The notes under the pieces: generated by a model
Database searches by the model: none
Told to the model about the DNA's origin: nothing
The model's input: only the letters and a program-made list of their open reading frames with translations
Source: OLB6 sp964620125
GTDB taxonomy: Bacteria > Bacteroidota > Ignavibacteria > Kapaibacteriales > Kapaibacteriaceae
Direction of reading: 5' to 3'
Assembly: GCA_964620125.1 (NCBI GenBank)
Contig: CAZUGQ010000003.1
Span: 62,001-126,000, forward strand
Length of the DNA: 64,000 nucleotides
Made by a program: the position numbers and the translations under genes
In this document: one piece after another, positions 34,092 through 44,500 of the stretch
Layout of the letters: each line of letters starts with the position of its first letter
Numbering within the stretch: the first letter of the stretch is position 1

Positions 34092-36008
34092 ATGAACCTT
34101 AATAGTAAGATTCCGTCAGGCCCACTTGAACAGAAGTGGGACAAACACAAGTCCGAACTCAAGCTGGTAAATCCGGCCAACAAACGGAAGTTTTCCGTGA
34201 TCGTGGTCGGCACCGGTCTTGCTGGTGCTTCAGCAGCAGCATCTCTTGCGGAACTGGGGTACAACGTGACCGCCATTACGTACCACGATTCTCCTCGGCG
34301 GGCACATAGTATTGCTGCTCAAGGTGGAATCAATGCTGCGAAGAACTACCAGAATGATGGCGACAGCATCTGGAGGCTTTTCTATGACACCATCAAGGGG
34401 GGGGACTTTAGGGCTCGTGAAGGGAACGTCTACCGCTTGGCTCAGGTGTCAGTCAACATTATTGACCAGTGTGTGGCGCAGGGTGTTCCTTTTGCTCGTG
34501 ACTATGGTGGATACTTGGATAATCGCTCCTTTGGTGGTGCACAGGTTAGTCGGACATTCTATGCTCGTGGACAAACGGGACAGCAGCTGCTTCTGGGTGC
34601 GTATCAAGCACTCTCCCGTCAGATTGGCCTCGGCAGGGTGCGGATGCTCAACCGTCGGGAGATGATGGATCTTGTGGTAATCAACGAGCGTGCTCGTGGC
34701 GTTGTTACTCGCGACCTTACAACAGGCCGAATTGAAACCGTGCTTGCAGATGCTGTTTTGCTCTGCACAGGAGGTTATGGCAATGTCTTCTACTTGAGCA
34801 CAAATGCCAAGAATTGCAATGTGACGGCTGCCTTCCGGGCATATAAACGAGGCGCTGTCTTCGGCAATCCTTGTTACACGCAGATTCACCCCACGTGTAT
34901 TCCTGTGAGCGGCGACTATCAGAGTAAACTCACGCTGATGAGCGAATCGCTGCGGAACGATGGACGGATCTGGGTGCCAAAAAAGCAAGGAGACACTCGC
35001 AAGCCCTCCGACATACCCGAGAGTGAACGAGACTACTACCTGGAACGTAAGTACCCAAGTTTTGGCAACCTCTCACCAAGAGATATCGCATCGCGTGCGG
35101 CGAAGGAAGCATGCGATGATGGGCGCGGCGTTGGCCCGGGCGGTCGGGGTGTATACCTCGATTTTGCTGACGCCATTGCTCGCTTGGGCAGAAAGGTTAT
35201 CGAGGACCGCTATGGCAACCTGTTCGAGATGTACGAACGCATTACTGGTGAGGATCCGTACTCCGTGCCAATGCGTATCTACCCTGCCGTTCACTATACA
35301 ATGGGCGGTCTGTGGGTTGACTACAACCTGATGAGTAATATCCCTGGTCTATTCGTTCTTGGCGAAGCAAACTTTTCGGACCATGGTGCAAACCGCCTTG
35401 GTGCAAGTGCTCTGATGCAGGGCCTGGCTGATGGATACTTCGTGATTCCCTACACCCTTGGAGGGTACTTCGGTGAGGTAGGCCCAAGCCCCCTGCCATC
35501 ATCTGATGCGCCTGAAGTGCGGCAGGCTGAACAGGCTGCAGCAGACAAAGTGAACAGACTGCTATCCATTAATGGCAAGCGCACACCAACAAGCTTTCAC
35601 CGTGAGTTGGGTAAAATCATGTGGGACAAGTGCGGCATGGCCAGAAATGAAAGGGGGCTACGGCAGGCGCTGCAAGAAATACCGGCGTTGCGTGAAGAGT
35701 TCTGGCAAAATCTGCATGTGCCGGGAAGTGGCGCAGAGCTCAATCAATCACTTGAGTTGGCATCGCGTGTGGCTGATTTCATGGAGTTCGGTGAGCTAAT
35801 GGTCCGCGATGCTCTCCATCGCAACGAGAGTTGTGGCGGGCATTTTCGTGAAGAGTACCAAACAGAGGATGGCGAGGCCAAGCGGAACGATGAAGAGTAT
35901 GCCTACGTTGCGGCGTGGGAATATGCTGGTGAATCTGCAGAGCCAGTCTTGCACAAGGAGAAGCTGGAATTCGAGAATGTGCATTTGGCAACGAGGAGCT
36001 ACAAGTGA
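34092..36008 (+). CDS. sdhA: Succinate dehydrogenase/fumarate reductase flavoprotein subunit
   Basis: It oxidises succinate or reduces fumarate using covalently bound FAD. The dinucleotide site VVGTGLAGASAAASLAELG is near residue 38. The FAD-linking histidine lies in RRAHSIAAQGGINAA. Substrate residues sit around YPAVHYTMGGLWVDYN and HGANRLGASALMQGLADG. The length, 638 aa, matches the B-type family. Direction in vivo (respiration or fumarate reduction) cannot be told from sequence. Its TGA shares one base with the sdhB ATG. Confidence 0.96.
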   Translation: MNLNSKIPSGPLEQKWDKHKSELKLVNPANKRKFSVIVVGTGLAGASAAASLAELGYNVTAITYHDSPRRAHSIAAQGGINAAKNYQNDGDSIWRLFYDTIKGGDFRAREGNVYRLAQVSVNIIDQCVAQGVPFARDYGGYLDNRSFGGAQVSRTFYARGQTGQQLLLGAYQALSRQIGLGRVRMLNRREMMDLVVINERARGVVTRDLTTGRIETVLADAVLLCTGGYGNVFYLSTNAKNCNVTAAFRAYKRGAVFGNPCYTQIHPTCIPVSGDYQSKLTLMSESLRNDGRIWVPKKQGDTRKPSDIPESERDYYLERKYPSFGNLSPRDIASRAAKEACDDGRGVGPGGRGVYLDFADAIARLGRKVIEDRYGNLFEMYERITGEDPYSVPMRIYPAVHYTMGGLWVDYNLMSNIPGLFVLGEANFSDHGANRLGASALMQGLADGYFVIPYTLGGYFGEVGPSPLPSSDAPEVRQAEQAAADKVNRLLSINGKRTPTSFHRELGKIMWDKCGMARNERGLRQALQEIPALREEFWQNLHVPGSGAELNQSLELASRVADFMEFGELMVRDALHRNESCGGHFREEYQTEDGEAKRNDEEYAYVAAWEYAGESAEPVLHKEKLEFENVHLATRSYK

Positions 36009-36757
36009 TGAAACTCAGACTACATATTTGGCGACAGGCAAACGCCGATGATCAAGGGATGCTAAAGACGTACGATCTAGCGAACGTAAGCGAGCATATG
36101 AGCTTTTTGGAAATGCTCGATGTGCTCAACGAGCAACTGATCGAATCAGGTCAGGATCCCGTGGCGTTCGAACATGATTGTAGAGAAGGTATCTGTGGTA
36201 GCTGCAACATGGTTATCAATGGTCGACCACACGGTCCAGTTCCGCGCACTACTGCATGCCAGCTACACATGCGCTCGTTTAAGGATGGAGACGAGATATA
36301 CATTGAACCATGGAGGGCAAAAGCCTTTCCCGTGATTCGCGACCTGGTGGTTGATCGAAGTGCATTCGACAGAATCATTCAGTCAGGGGGCTTCATCAGT
36401 GCAAACACCGGCACAGCCCCCGATGGGAACGCCATCCCCGTACCGAAACAGCAGGCAGACCGTTCTATGGATGCTGCAGCATGCATTGGCTGCGGTGCAT
36501 GTGTAGCTGCATGCCCAAATGCTAGTGCGATGTTGTTCGTTGCAGCTAAGATTGGGCATCTGGGCACGTTGCCACAGGGCCAGGCAGAGCGCAACGAGCG
36601 TGCAGTGAATATGGTCTTGCAGATGGATGCGGAAGGCTTTGGTGCATGCACCAACCATTATGAATGTGAGGCAGCGTGCCCTAAGGGTATCAGCGTCGAG
36701 TTCATTGCTCAGATGAATCGCGACTTTGTAGGTGCCTCGTTGTTTGGTCGTGGATAA
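36008..36757 (+). CDS. sdhB: Succinate dehydrogenase/fumarate reductase iron-sulfur subunit
   Basis: This 249-aa subunit links FAD to the haem groups. Its cluster motifs are all intact: [2Fe-2S] CREGICGSCNMVINGRPHGP, [4Fe-4S] CIGCGACVAACPNAS and the third cluster CTNHYECEAACPKGISVEF. ATG at 36008 overlaps the sdhA stop; a GTG at 36005 is also in frame. The response regulator begins 3 bp after its stop, so the regulator may be co-transcribed with the operon. Confidence 0.96.
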   Translation: MKLRLHIWRQANADDQGMLKTYDLANVSEHMSFLEMLDVLNEQLIESGQDPVAFEHDCREGICGSCNMVINGRPHGPVPRTTACQLHMRSFKDGDEIYIEPWRAKAFPVIRDLVVDRSAFDRIIQSGGFISANTGTAPDGNAIPVPKQQADRSMDAAACIGCGACVAACPNASAMLFVAAKIGHLGTLPQGQAERNERAVNMVLQMDAEGFGACTNHYECEAACPKGISVEFIAQMNRDFVGASLFGRG

Positions 36758-36759
36758 TC

Positions 36760-37458
36760 GTGGCAACCATTCTCATCATCGAGGATGACCCCGCGATAAT
36801 CATTGGCTTGCAGGATGCATTGGCCGCAGAGGGTTTTACTGTGTTGGTTGAGCGTGATGGTGAATCAGGCTTGCGGCAGGCACGAAGGGAACAGGCAGAC
36901 TGTATATTACTTGACGTGATGCTGCCATTTATGAATGGCCGTGATGTGTGTCGCACTCTGCGCGCGGAAGGGATCAACACACCGGTGCTCATGCTCACAA
37001 GTAAGACGGATGAAACGGATGTAGTTCTCGGCCTTGAGGTTGGGGCAGACGACTATGTAACGAAGCCCTTCAGACTGAATGAGCTCATCGCTCGCATTCG
37101 AGCGCTACTCCGCAGAAGAACTGCCCTTGCGAAGCGCGTTGAGGGTAGTACTCGATTTGGCAACGTTGAAGTGGATATCGAGCGAATGGAATTGAGAGTG
37201 GCTGGGCAGGCCGTCAAGGTAAGTGTACGAGAACTCGAAGTGCTAAACTTCCTGATGAAACACGAGAATGAAGTTGTGACACGGGAAATGCTGCTTGATA
37301 CCGTCTGGGGCTACAACCATTATCCTTCAACCAGAACGGTTGACAACTACATTCTGTCTCTCCGTAAAAAGATTGAGCCTGACCCAGCTCATCCAATTCA
37401 TTTACGCACTGTACACACGGCAAGATACCGTTTTACGAAAGAGGAAACGTCATCGTAA
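36760..37458 (+). CDS. OmpR/PhoB-family response regulator
   Basis: The receiver domain has the acidic pair in IIEDDPA, the phospho-acceptor Asp in ILLDVMLPF (~residue 51), Thr in VLMLTSKTDE and Lys in DDYVTKPFRLNEL. The C-terminal winged helix (~130-230) includes VSVRELEVLNFLMKHENE and TRTVDNYILSLRKKIEPDP, so it is a DNA-binding transcription factor. The start is GTG at 36760, 3 bp after sdhB. Its 3' end overlaps by 26 bp, tail to tail, with the remnant of a histidine kinase gene; that kinase was probably its partner. Intact. Confidence 0.93.
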   Translation: MATILIIEDDPAIIIGLQDALAAEGFTVLVERDGESGLRQARREQADCILLDVMLPFMNGRDVCRTLRAEGINTPVLMLTSKTDETDVVLGLEVGADDYVTKPFRLNELIARIRALLRRRTALAKRVEGSTRFGNVEVDIERMELRVAGQAVKVSVRELEVLNFLMKHENEVVTREMLLDTVWGYNHYPSTRTVDNYILSLRKKIEPDPAHPIHLRTVHTARYRFTKEETSS

Positions 37459-39500
37459 AGCGCGATCCTACACCAACGCTGCTTGATACGTGGACTCGCC
37501 CACCGTTGCCCACTACGGCATGCTGAACGAGCGCTAGTCCCAATCCGGTACCACCTGAGGCAATCTCTGACGTATCGTGAACGCGGGTGAATGGCTGGAA
37601 GATCGATTCGATCTGTCCCTTTGATTCCGATTCCGTGGTCAGCAACAACAATACTTGCTTCGTTCGATGTTTGCGTTACGGTGACTTCGATTCTGCGGTC
37701 AGTCGTGGAGTATTTCATGGCGTTGCTAAGCAAGTTCAATACACAGTTCGTTAGTGCATCAGCATCCACGTTACTTACGGCCTGCATGCAGTATTGCTCT
37801 GATACGGTAAACTCATGGATTGTGAGTTGATAGCGTAACATCTGAACGGCCGTTTTCACCAGGAGCACAAGGTCGTACGGTCGCTGACGATAAACCATAC
37901 CGCCACCTTCGATCTTGGCGTATGCTAGGGCTTGGTCAATCATCCGCAGCAACCGCTCGCTCTCGCCATCAATGATGTCGAGGTACTTCAGTTCGGTTTC
38001 GTTCGTGGTGCGTTGCTGCAGTAGGTTCGCAAACATGCGAATAGAGGTGAGTGGTGTTTTTAGATCATGTGTGACACCGTTGATGAAGAATGATTTCATG
38101 GCAAAGAGTTCCGCCTTTCTCTCTGCTTCAATGCGTTGCTCCTCAACTGAGTGGTTTAGGGCAAGGCGCTCTAGTTGTTGTTCAGCAGCCAGGAGCAGGC
38201 TGTTTAGGAGGTCCAAATCCTCGTCGGTGTACAACTGCCCTGATCGAAGAGAGCCCAACCGTATCGTGCCATGAACGGTAGCGTCGGCAGTGCAGAACGT
38301 TCGCTCGATAGAATGCACAGCAAGACTCCCATCCTCCTTGACTAGCGTAGTTCCGCTGTTTTCATCGATGAGCTCAATTCGAATTTCTTATGGGGCAAAG
38401 GCTGTGGTAACATGGTGGTAGAGCCGATCAAGCAAGTCCCGCTGAGACAGTGCTTCGCGTAGTTCCCGAGCTGCCTTGATCTGAGCATCGCGGTATCGAT
38501 ACTGTACGCGAAAGAACAACCAATCCACTGCCTGCTGCACTAATCCACGTGCAGGAAAGAAGAGTAAAACATCAATAAGTACGATGCTAGGAGTCAGTAC
38601 ACGCGTATCAATCTGAAGCCGAAAGTAATCCATCGCCAGACTCGCGAAGCCAGAGTATATACAAACAGCAATAAGGGTTATCGCAACCTGAACCATACCA
38701 CGATTCACAATCACATCGATATCCAGTGCCCTGTCGCGAACGATGCTCGTAGCAAAAGCAATTGGTGCGACTGAAGTAAGAAGTATCGCCCACTCTTCTG
38801 GGAACGTTGTTGTTCCCAATGCCTCTGGAATGATCGACAGAATGATGTACCCACCAGCAGAGATACTTACTCCGCTGATCAGCCACAGCAGTTTGCGGCG
38901 GCCCGAGAGATTCTCGGTACGGAAATACGTAGCCACAAGCACGGCTAGTCCGACTCCCGAGCTGATACTGAAGACGATTTTCAACCCGTCAATCCAAGCC
39001 GTATATACATCTGGTGCAGTGGCGGGAAAGTGCATGAAGCCACATGCTTCTAGCAACAGAATCACGTTCGCCAAAACAGTGGCGGCACCAATGGAGAAGT
39101 AGGCGACTTTGAAAACATCAGAACGGTACCACGATCCACGCTGTGGGAACACAGCCACGAAGTGAAGGAGGAGAACGGGCACAAGAAGGTAGCTACCTGC
39201 ATATACCGACTGCAGAATGGTGTACATGACCGGACCAGTAACGTTCTCCGTGCCTGGGGTGGTGCAAACAAGTATGGCAACAGATAGTGAGAGGAAGTGG
39301 AAGATCTGTGCGGCAGAGTCGCTTTCCGTTCGGTGTAAGACCTGTAACGCAAGCGTGTAATACAGAAAACCAACGAAAACGCTGACTACCACATAGGTGG
39401 TGCTGAATGGGTTCTCCCACATCTGCCATAACCCAATCGCCATGACCAGCGCGATCACGATGTGGAGCACAGTCATCGCTGGATGTACTTTCGCTTTCAT
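37433..39500 (-). pseudogene. Decayed 7TM-type sensor histidine kinase (in-frame stop plus frameshift)
   Basis: Read on the minus strand from ATG at 39500, the gene encodes about eight membrane helices (LHIVIALVMAIGLWQM onward), a linker, a GAF-like domain, a HisKA domain with the phospho-His in VTHDLKTPLTSIRMFANLL, and an HATPase domain with the N-box NCVLNLLSNAMKYS, DHGIGIK and, in another frame, IFQPFTRVHD and GGTGLGLALVQ. Two lesions break it. A TAA at 38388-38390 interrupts the GAF domain in the same frame as the downstream kinase. A frameshift lies at the CCCTTT run 37617-37622, between the two HATPase glycine boxes. The intact length would be about 690 aa. The frameshift alone could be a homopolymer sequencing error; the stop codon is less easily explained that way. 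Confidence 0.8.
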
Positions 39501-39558
39501 TATGCAAAGTAGTCGCGATTGTGCGACCAAGAAACAGCCCGACATTTTTTTGACAATC

Positions 39559-40755
39559 ATGGCGCTCATCAACCTTGACATACGCCAGGCACATACGCTG
39601 CCAAGCATGTGGTATAGAAGCGAAGACATCTATCGTAACACGATAGAGCGAGCCTTCCCTTCGTCGTGGCAATACGTTGCCGATGTTGTTCCGCAGCACC
39701 ATCATACGCTGGAACCAGCAACGATCCTGCCGCAGGCCATTGGTGAACCAATTCTGATCAAGCGTGCCTCTACCCACAAAGGCTCGATTCGTCCACAATC
39801 TGATACGGCTGCTGCACCAGCCGATGTCGGTACTACGAACACCAACGTGGTTTCCATTCTCTCCAACGTGTGCACGCACCGAGGAACAATCTTGGTATCA
39901 GAGTCGTGCAGTCCACGTGAAATACGCTGTCCCTATCATGGCAGGCGGTTCGATCTGCGTGGCAGGTGCATTCACATGCCTGAATTCACCGAAGTTGAGG
40001 GCTTTCCGAGTGAGGCAGATCATCTAAGCCCCCTACCGCACTTCACCATTGGCCCCATGGTGTTTGCGCGCATCGCAGCACCGGAGTCTGCCGGGGAGCA
40101 GCGAAATCACGAAGTGGAGCCGCTCCCTGCCGATGGTTCGTTACAGACGTTTCCTTCTGACCTTACGGACCTGTTGCATCAGTTGAGTCCACATAGTCCT
40201 TTGGGTAGGAAGATTGCAGAGTGTGAGTTACAGCCTAGTGGATCCAGGACTTTTGAGATCAACGCACACTGGGCGCTGTATGTGGAGAATTATCTGGAAG
40301 GGTTTCACGTGCCGTTTGTGCATGGTGGGTTGAATGCGGTACTGGACTACGGTGCCTACGAGACGCAACTGTATCCGGGGGGAGTGTTGCAGGTAGGAAT
40401 TGGTAAAAGCGGTGAAAGCTGTTTCGAGGAATTGCCTGGAAACGTTGCAGCCTTATACTACTGGCTATTTCCGAATACCATGATCAATGTGTACCCGTGG
40501 GGCATCTCACTCAATGTTGTCGAGCCCGCAGGCCTCTCACGCACACTGGTTCACTACCGCGTGTATGTTATGGACGAGGCCAAAATCAGGGAGGGGGCTG
40601 GTGCGGACCTGGACAGAGTGGAATTGGAAGATGATGCCATTGTGGAGAGTGTACATCGAGGGATGCGATCGCGTGTTTATGTGCGTGGACGGTATTCAGC
40701 TACACGTGAGCAGGGGGTGCATCATTTTCATCGGATGATTTCGCGGTTTGGCTGA
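39559..40755 (+). CDS. Rieske non-haem iron oxygenase, ring-hydroxylating alpha-subunit/choline-monooxygenase type
   Basis: From ATG at 39559 (398 aa) the N-terminal Rieske domain binds [2Fe-2S] through VCTHRG and CPYHGRRFDLRG. The C-terminal catalytic domain has the bridging and iron-binding residues in YVENYLEGFHVPFVH and a later acidic site near DDAIVESVHRGMRSRVY. Related enzymes hydroxylate aromatic rings or quaternary amines, with electrons from a separate reductase. No reductase or beta-subunit gene is adjacent; the ferredoxin-reductase-like gene at 53284 is a distant candidate. The longer frame from 39397 overlaps the kinase remnant and is not family-like. The substrate is unknown. Confidence 0.85.
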   Translation: MALINLDIRQAHTLPSMWYRSEDIYRNTIERAFPSSWQYVADVVPQHHHTLEPATILPQAIGEPILIKRASTHKGSIRPQSDTAAAPADVGTTNTNVVSILSNVCTHRGTILVSESCSPREIRCPYHGRRFDLRGRCIHMPEFTEVEGFPSEADHLSPLPHFTIGPMVFARIAAPESAGEQRNHEVEPLPADGSLQTFPSDLTDLLHQLSPHSPLGRKIAECELQPSGSRTFEINAHWALYVENYLEGFHVPFVHGGLNAVLDYGAYETQLYPGGVLQVGIGKSGESCFEELPGNVAALYYWLFPNTMINVYPWGISLNVVEPAGLSRTLVHYRVYVMDEAKIREGAGADLDRVELEDDAIVESVHRGMRSRVYVRGRYSATREQGVHHFHRMISRFG

Positions 40756-40762
40756 TTAGCTA

Positions 40763-40814
40763 ACCGGGACAATAGCACTCCCGGTACCGGTACCGGGAGT
40801 GCTATTGTCCCGGT
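40763..40814. repeat. Palindromic repeat cluster D: perfect 52-bp palindrome between convergent genes
   Basis: Two ACCGGGA-N9-TCCCGGT units start at 40763 and 40792, 29 bp apart. Centres CAATAGCAC and GTGCTATTG are exact reverse complements, so the whole 52 bp is a perfect palindrome with 26-bp arms and its centre at the KpnI-type GGTACC overlap. It starts 7 bp after the Rieske stop and ends 3 bp before the pdxJ stop. Confidence 0.95.
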
Positions 40815-40817
40815 CAT

Positions 40818-41528
40818 TCACCGCAACACAGCTAAATACTCCCTCACGGCCCGATCCATCCCCACCATCACAGCATGGCCAATCAAAGCATGGCCGATAC
40901 TTACCTCCTCTATATAGGGTACCTCGACTATCCCAGAGAGGTTGTGAAGATTCAAACCGTGCCCGGCCTTCACGATTAAACCGTGCTCCGTTGCAAGTTC
41001 GGCGGCTGCATGCAGGCGCGTCAACTCGGTTGTAATGCTGCCTCGCGTTCGTGCATGGGAAAATGGTCCTGTGTGAAGTTCCACCATGTCGGCCCCGGTA
41101 CGTGCAGATGCTTCAATTTGCAGTGGCTCAGGCTCGATGAACAGGCTAACTTCAATACCACGACTCTGGAATGTGTCCACGAGCTCCGACAGCACTTCTT
41201 CCTGGTCGGCAACATTCAGTCCACCTTCCGTAGTAAGCTCCGCACGCTTTTCGGGTACGATGGTTACCATGTCCGGTAGAATTTCTAAGGCGAATGCCAC
41301 GATCTCAGCATTGGCTGCCATTTCGAGATCGAATTTTGTTGTGACCACTTCCCGTAACGCACGGACATCTCGGTCGTTAATATGTCGCCGATCCTCACGA
41401 AGATGCGCAACGATGCCATGAGCACCTGCCACTTCTGCAAGAATTGCGGCATGAACGGGGTCAGGCTCGACCCCACCACGGGCCTCACGCAGTGTAGCCA
41501 CGTGGTCTATGTTTACCGACAGCTTCAT
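40818..41528 (-). CDS. pdxJ: Pyridoxine 5'-phosphate synthase
   Basis: PdxJ condenses 1-deoxyxylulose-5-phosphate with 3-amino-2-oxopropyl phosphate to make vitamin B6 phosphate. Motifs: MKLSVNIDHVATLREARGG, AHGIVAHLREDRRHINDRD, TIVPEKRAELTTEGGLNV, VSLFIEPE and HAGHGLNLHNL-type text (VKAGHGLNLHNLSGI), ending in EVSIGHALIGHAV. ATG at 41528 (236 aa) is the canonical start; six residues upstream (from 41546) are not family-like. PLP made here is needed by SufS and GlgP in this window, though no direct link is implied. Confidence 0.96.
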   Translation of the reverse strand: MKLSVNIDHVATLREARGGVEPDPVHAAILAEVAGAHGIVAHLREDRRHINDRDVRALREVVTTKFDLEMAANAEIVAFALEILPDMVTIVPEKRAELTTEGGLNVADQEEVLSELVDTFQSRGIEVSLFIEPEPLQIEASARTGADMVELHTGPFSHARTRGSITTELTRLHAAAELATEHGLIVKAGHGLNLHNLSGIVEVPYIEEVSIGHALIGHAVMVGMDRAVREYLAVLR

Positions 41529-41593
41529 ATCTTTTTGGTTACGCAACGTTACAAAATTGAGCGGGGTTATTCCCGCACTAAGGGAGAGTGAAT

Positions 41594-44500
41594 ATGATCG
41601 TTCGGCACAACCTCGTGGCCTTCGGTTTGTGTATGGTTATGGCACTACCAACTCTTGCGCGTGTAAACACCCGCGTTGGTGGTTTTGTTCAGAATCGTGG
41701 GCAGTGGCCGGCAGAAGTACTATTTCTGCACAGAGCTCAGAATCTGGATACATGGATAACTCGCGATGGAATGGTTATCGACCAGTACAAGCGCGAAGGA
41801 AACGTGAGAAAAGGTCACGTCATTCGACTTCGGTGGGTAGGCAGCAATGGTCAGAGTAATGCGTTAACGGAACAGCCGCGTTCTACCGTGACCTATATGG
41901 CAGGATCCGACCCGAGCCAAACGATTGCTACTCAGGCCTACACCTCGGTACGCTTCGCGAATGTTTTCGACGGCACTGGCGTTGTGTACTACATGGATGC
42001 CTCTGGTCAGCTTCGGTATGACCTTGATGTTGCTCCAGGTGCAACAGCGGATCACATCGCATTCGTCATCGAAGGTGATATGGGGCTTATAGTTGATAGC
42101 AAGGACGTTCGGTTGCGCACAACAATGGGCGGTATTGTTATGACCGACCTTTACGCCTACGTATTAGGCCAGAAGGCTACGGCAACACCAGTATCATTTG
42201 AAGCCACCTCGAATGGCGTTCGCATTAACGTACCTGCTCGGAATCTTGACCAGCCACTGGTGATTGACCCAGTGGTATATGGCACCTACTTGGGTGGCTC
42301 TGATGATGATGCTGTTGAAGCCGTGGCATACAAGAATGGGAAAGTATACGTCGCAGGAGGAAGCTCAAATGTTTCCTTCCCTGACGACGTAGGTGCCTAC
42401 AGCAAGGACGTTACTGGCAATACCGATGGCTTTGTTGCCTGTCTCTCCGCAGACCTTGGTGAAATCATCAGCTTCACGTACATAGGTGGAACGTCCGTTG
42501 ATCGTATTAGTGCAATTGATGTTGACAATAACAGAAAAGTTTGCGTAGCCGGTAATACCGAGAGTAAAGACTTCCCTATCACTGCTGGGGTAGTTGGGCA
42601 AACACATAAAGGTCAAATTGATGTTTTCATTAGCCGGTTTTCAGAAGATTTGAAGAACCTGGAAATCTCTACCTACCTGGGCGGCAACAGAGACGACCGC
42701 GCCCGAGCCGTGAAAGTAGACCAAGTGAACGGAGGCATCGTTGTGTGCGGTGGAACCAACAGCAATTCGGGCTTTCCAATTACCCTGGCGCATCAAAGCA
42801 CCTATGGAGGAGAGTGGGATTGTTTCATTGCCAAACTCGCCGCCGGTGGCGGTTCCTTCCTGTACTGTACATACTTCGGAAAGGCAGGCAGTGAACAGTT
42901 CACGGCACTTGCTCTCGACGCCGCAGGTTCGCCGTACGTTACTGGATCAACGACTTCCTCGAACTTCGAAACAGCACCCGTTCCAGGTTGGTTCTCTTCT
43001 GGCCGGGTGCCGTACGACCGCACATTTAACGGCGGCAATACGGATGCGTTCTTAATCAAGTTTTTCCCAGATGGCTCTCTTTCACGCCGAGATGACGGAA
43101 CGTTCTCCACATACTTTGGCGGCGCAGCAGATGAAGAGGGAAGAGGTGTTTACGTTGATGCACTTGGCCGTCCAATCCTGGTTGGGGTTACAACTTCGAG
43201 TGGGCTACCTACAGCAGGCAGCACCGTTTACCCGGAACGGATTGGTAAACAGGACATCTTCATGTGCTTGTTCACGGACGACGGCAAGGCACTTACTGGT
43301 TGCACATACTTCGGCGGGACAGGCGATGATGACGTTCGCGGCATGGTCTCCGATCTTGCCCAGTCACACGGCCTTATTTGGGGTACCACAAATTCAACGG
43401 ACTTCCCAACGCTTGGAGCGGGAGCAAGTGCCGAACGCCTGGGTGCAACGGATGGTTTCATTGCTAGACTCAATCCATATAACCTTGGGTTCAGTACGAT
43501 TGTTGGTAGTTATGGTGCCGACACCGTTCGCTCGGTGGCGGAGGATGCAGAAGGAGACTTCTTCCACTTGATAACCGGTACTTCAATCGATCTTCCCACT
43601 CACACTGGTGCTCTGGAGCCAGAACCGATCGGAGGTACCGATGGCTACATTGGGAAATGGGCAAATGGTACGCTGTCTTTGGTAGCACCAGTCGGCGGTG
43701 AAAGCTGGTGTACGGGAAGTAACCGCACCATCGCCTGGGGCACGGAAGGCATGAAAGAGACAGATAGATTCCAAGTTCTGCTTTCTTCAGACGCGGGGGC
43801 TACCTGGTCAACTGTTGCTTCGGACATTTCAAGCCTAAGCTACACATGGAAGCCAAGCACAAGCCTTGAGTCGGGATCCAACTACATGATACGAGTTCAA
43901 ACAACTCGTGGTCACGTTGTTACGAGCGAGTCATTTACGCTCTCCTCTCCACCAAGTATTACCACACAACCGAAGAATGCTTCTGCTTGTGAAGGTGCTC
44001 CGGTAACCCTCAGTGTAGAAGCAACTGGTGCTAACCTTCGGTATCAATGGCGACGTAACGGCAGTAACATAACAGGTGCAACTTCGGCTCAGTACACAAT
44101 CCCGGCTGTGAATGCCTCGCAATCTGGATCGTATGATTGTATGGTTACGGGTTCATGCTCGCCTGTTGCCACATCTGCAACAGCAAACGTATCGGTGGCT
44201 GTAGCCACTGCGATTACCACACAGCCACAGAACGTTTCAACACGTGTCGCAAGCCCCTTTACACTTTCCGTTGTTGCCAAAGGTTCAGACCTGACCTATC
44301 AATGGTACAAGAACGATGAACCTCTCGCAAATGGTAAGAGTGCAACCTACTCCGTTGCGAACGCAACCACATCCGACGCCGGCACATACAAGTGTACCGT
44401 AACCGGAGGGTGCGGATCAGCGACTTCAAACCCAGTGACTGTAATCGTTGAGCCTGCGAGTTCAGTTTCGGAAGACGTTACAAGCGGAAACACCACACTC

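Noticed and set aside
37398..38318. Separate, intact histidine kinase gene starting at GTG 38318
   Set aside because: This start lies inside a GAF domain continuous with the upstream membrane part in the same frame, and the 3' end in this frame lacks the second glycine box, which is found in another frame.
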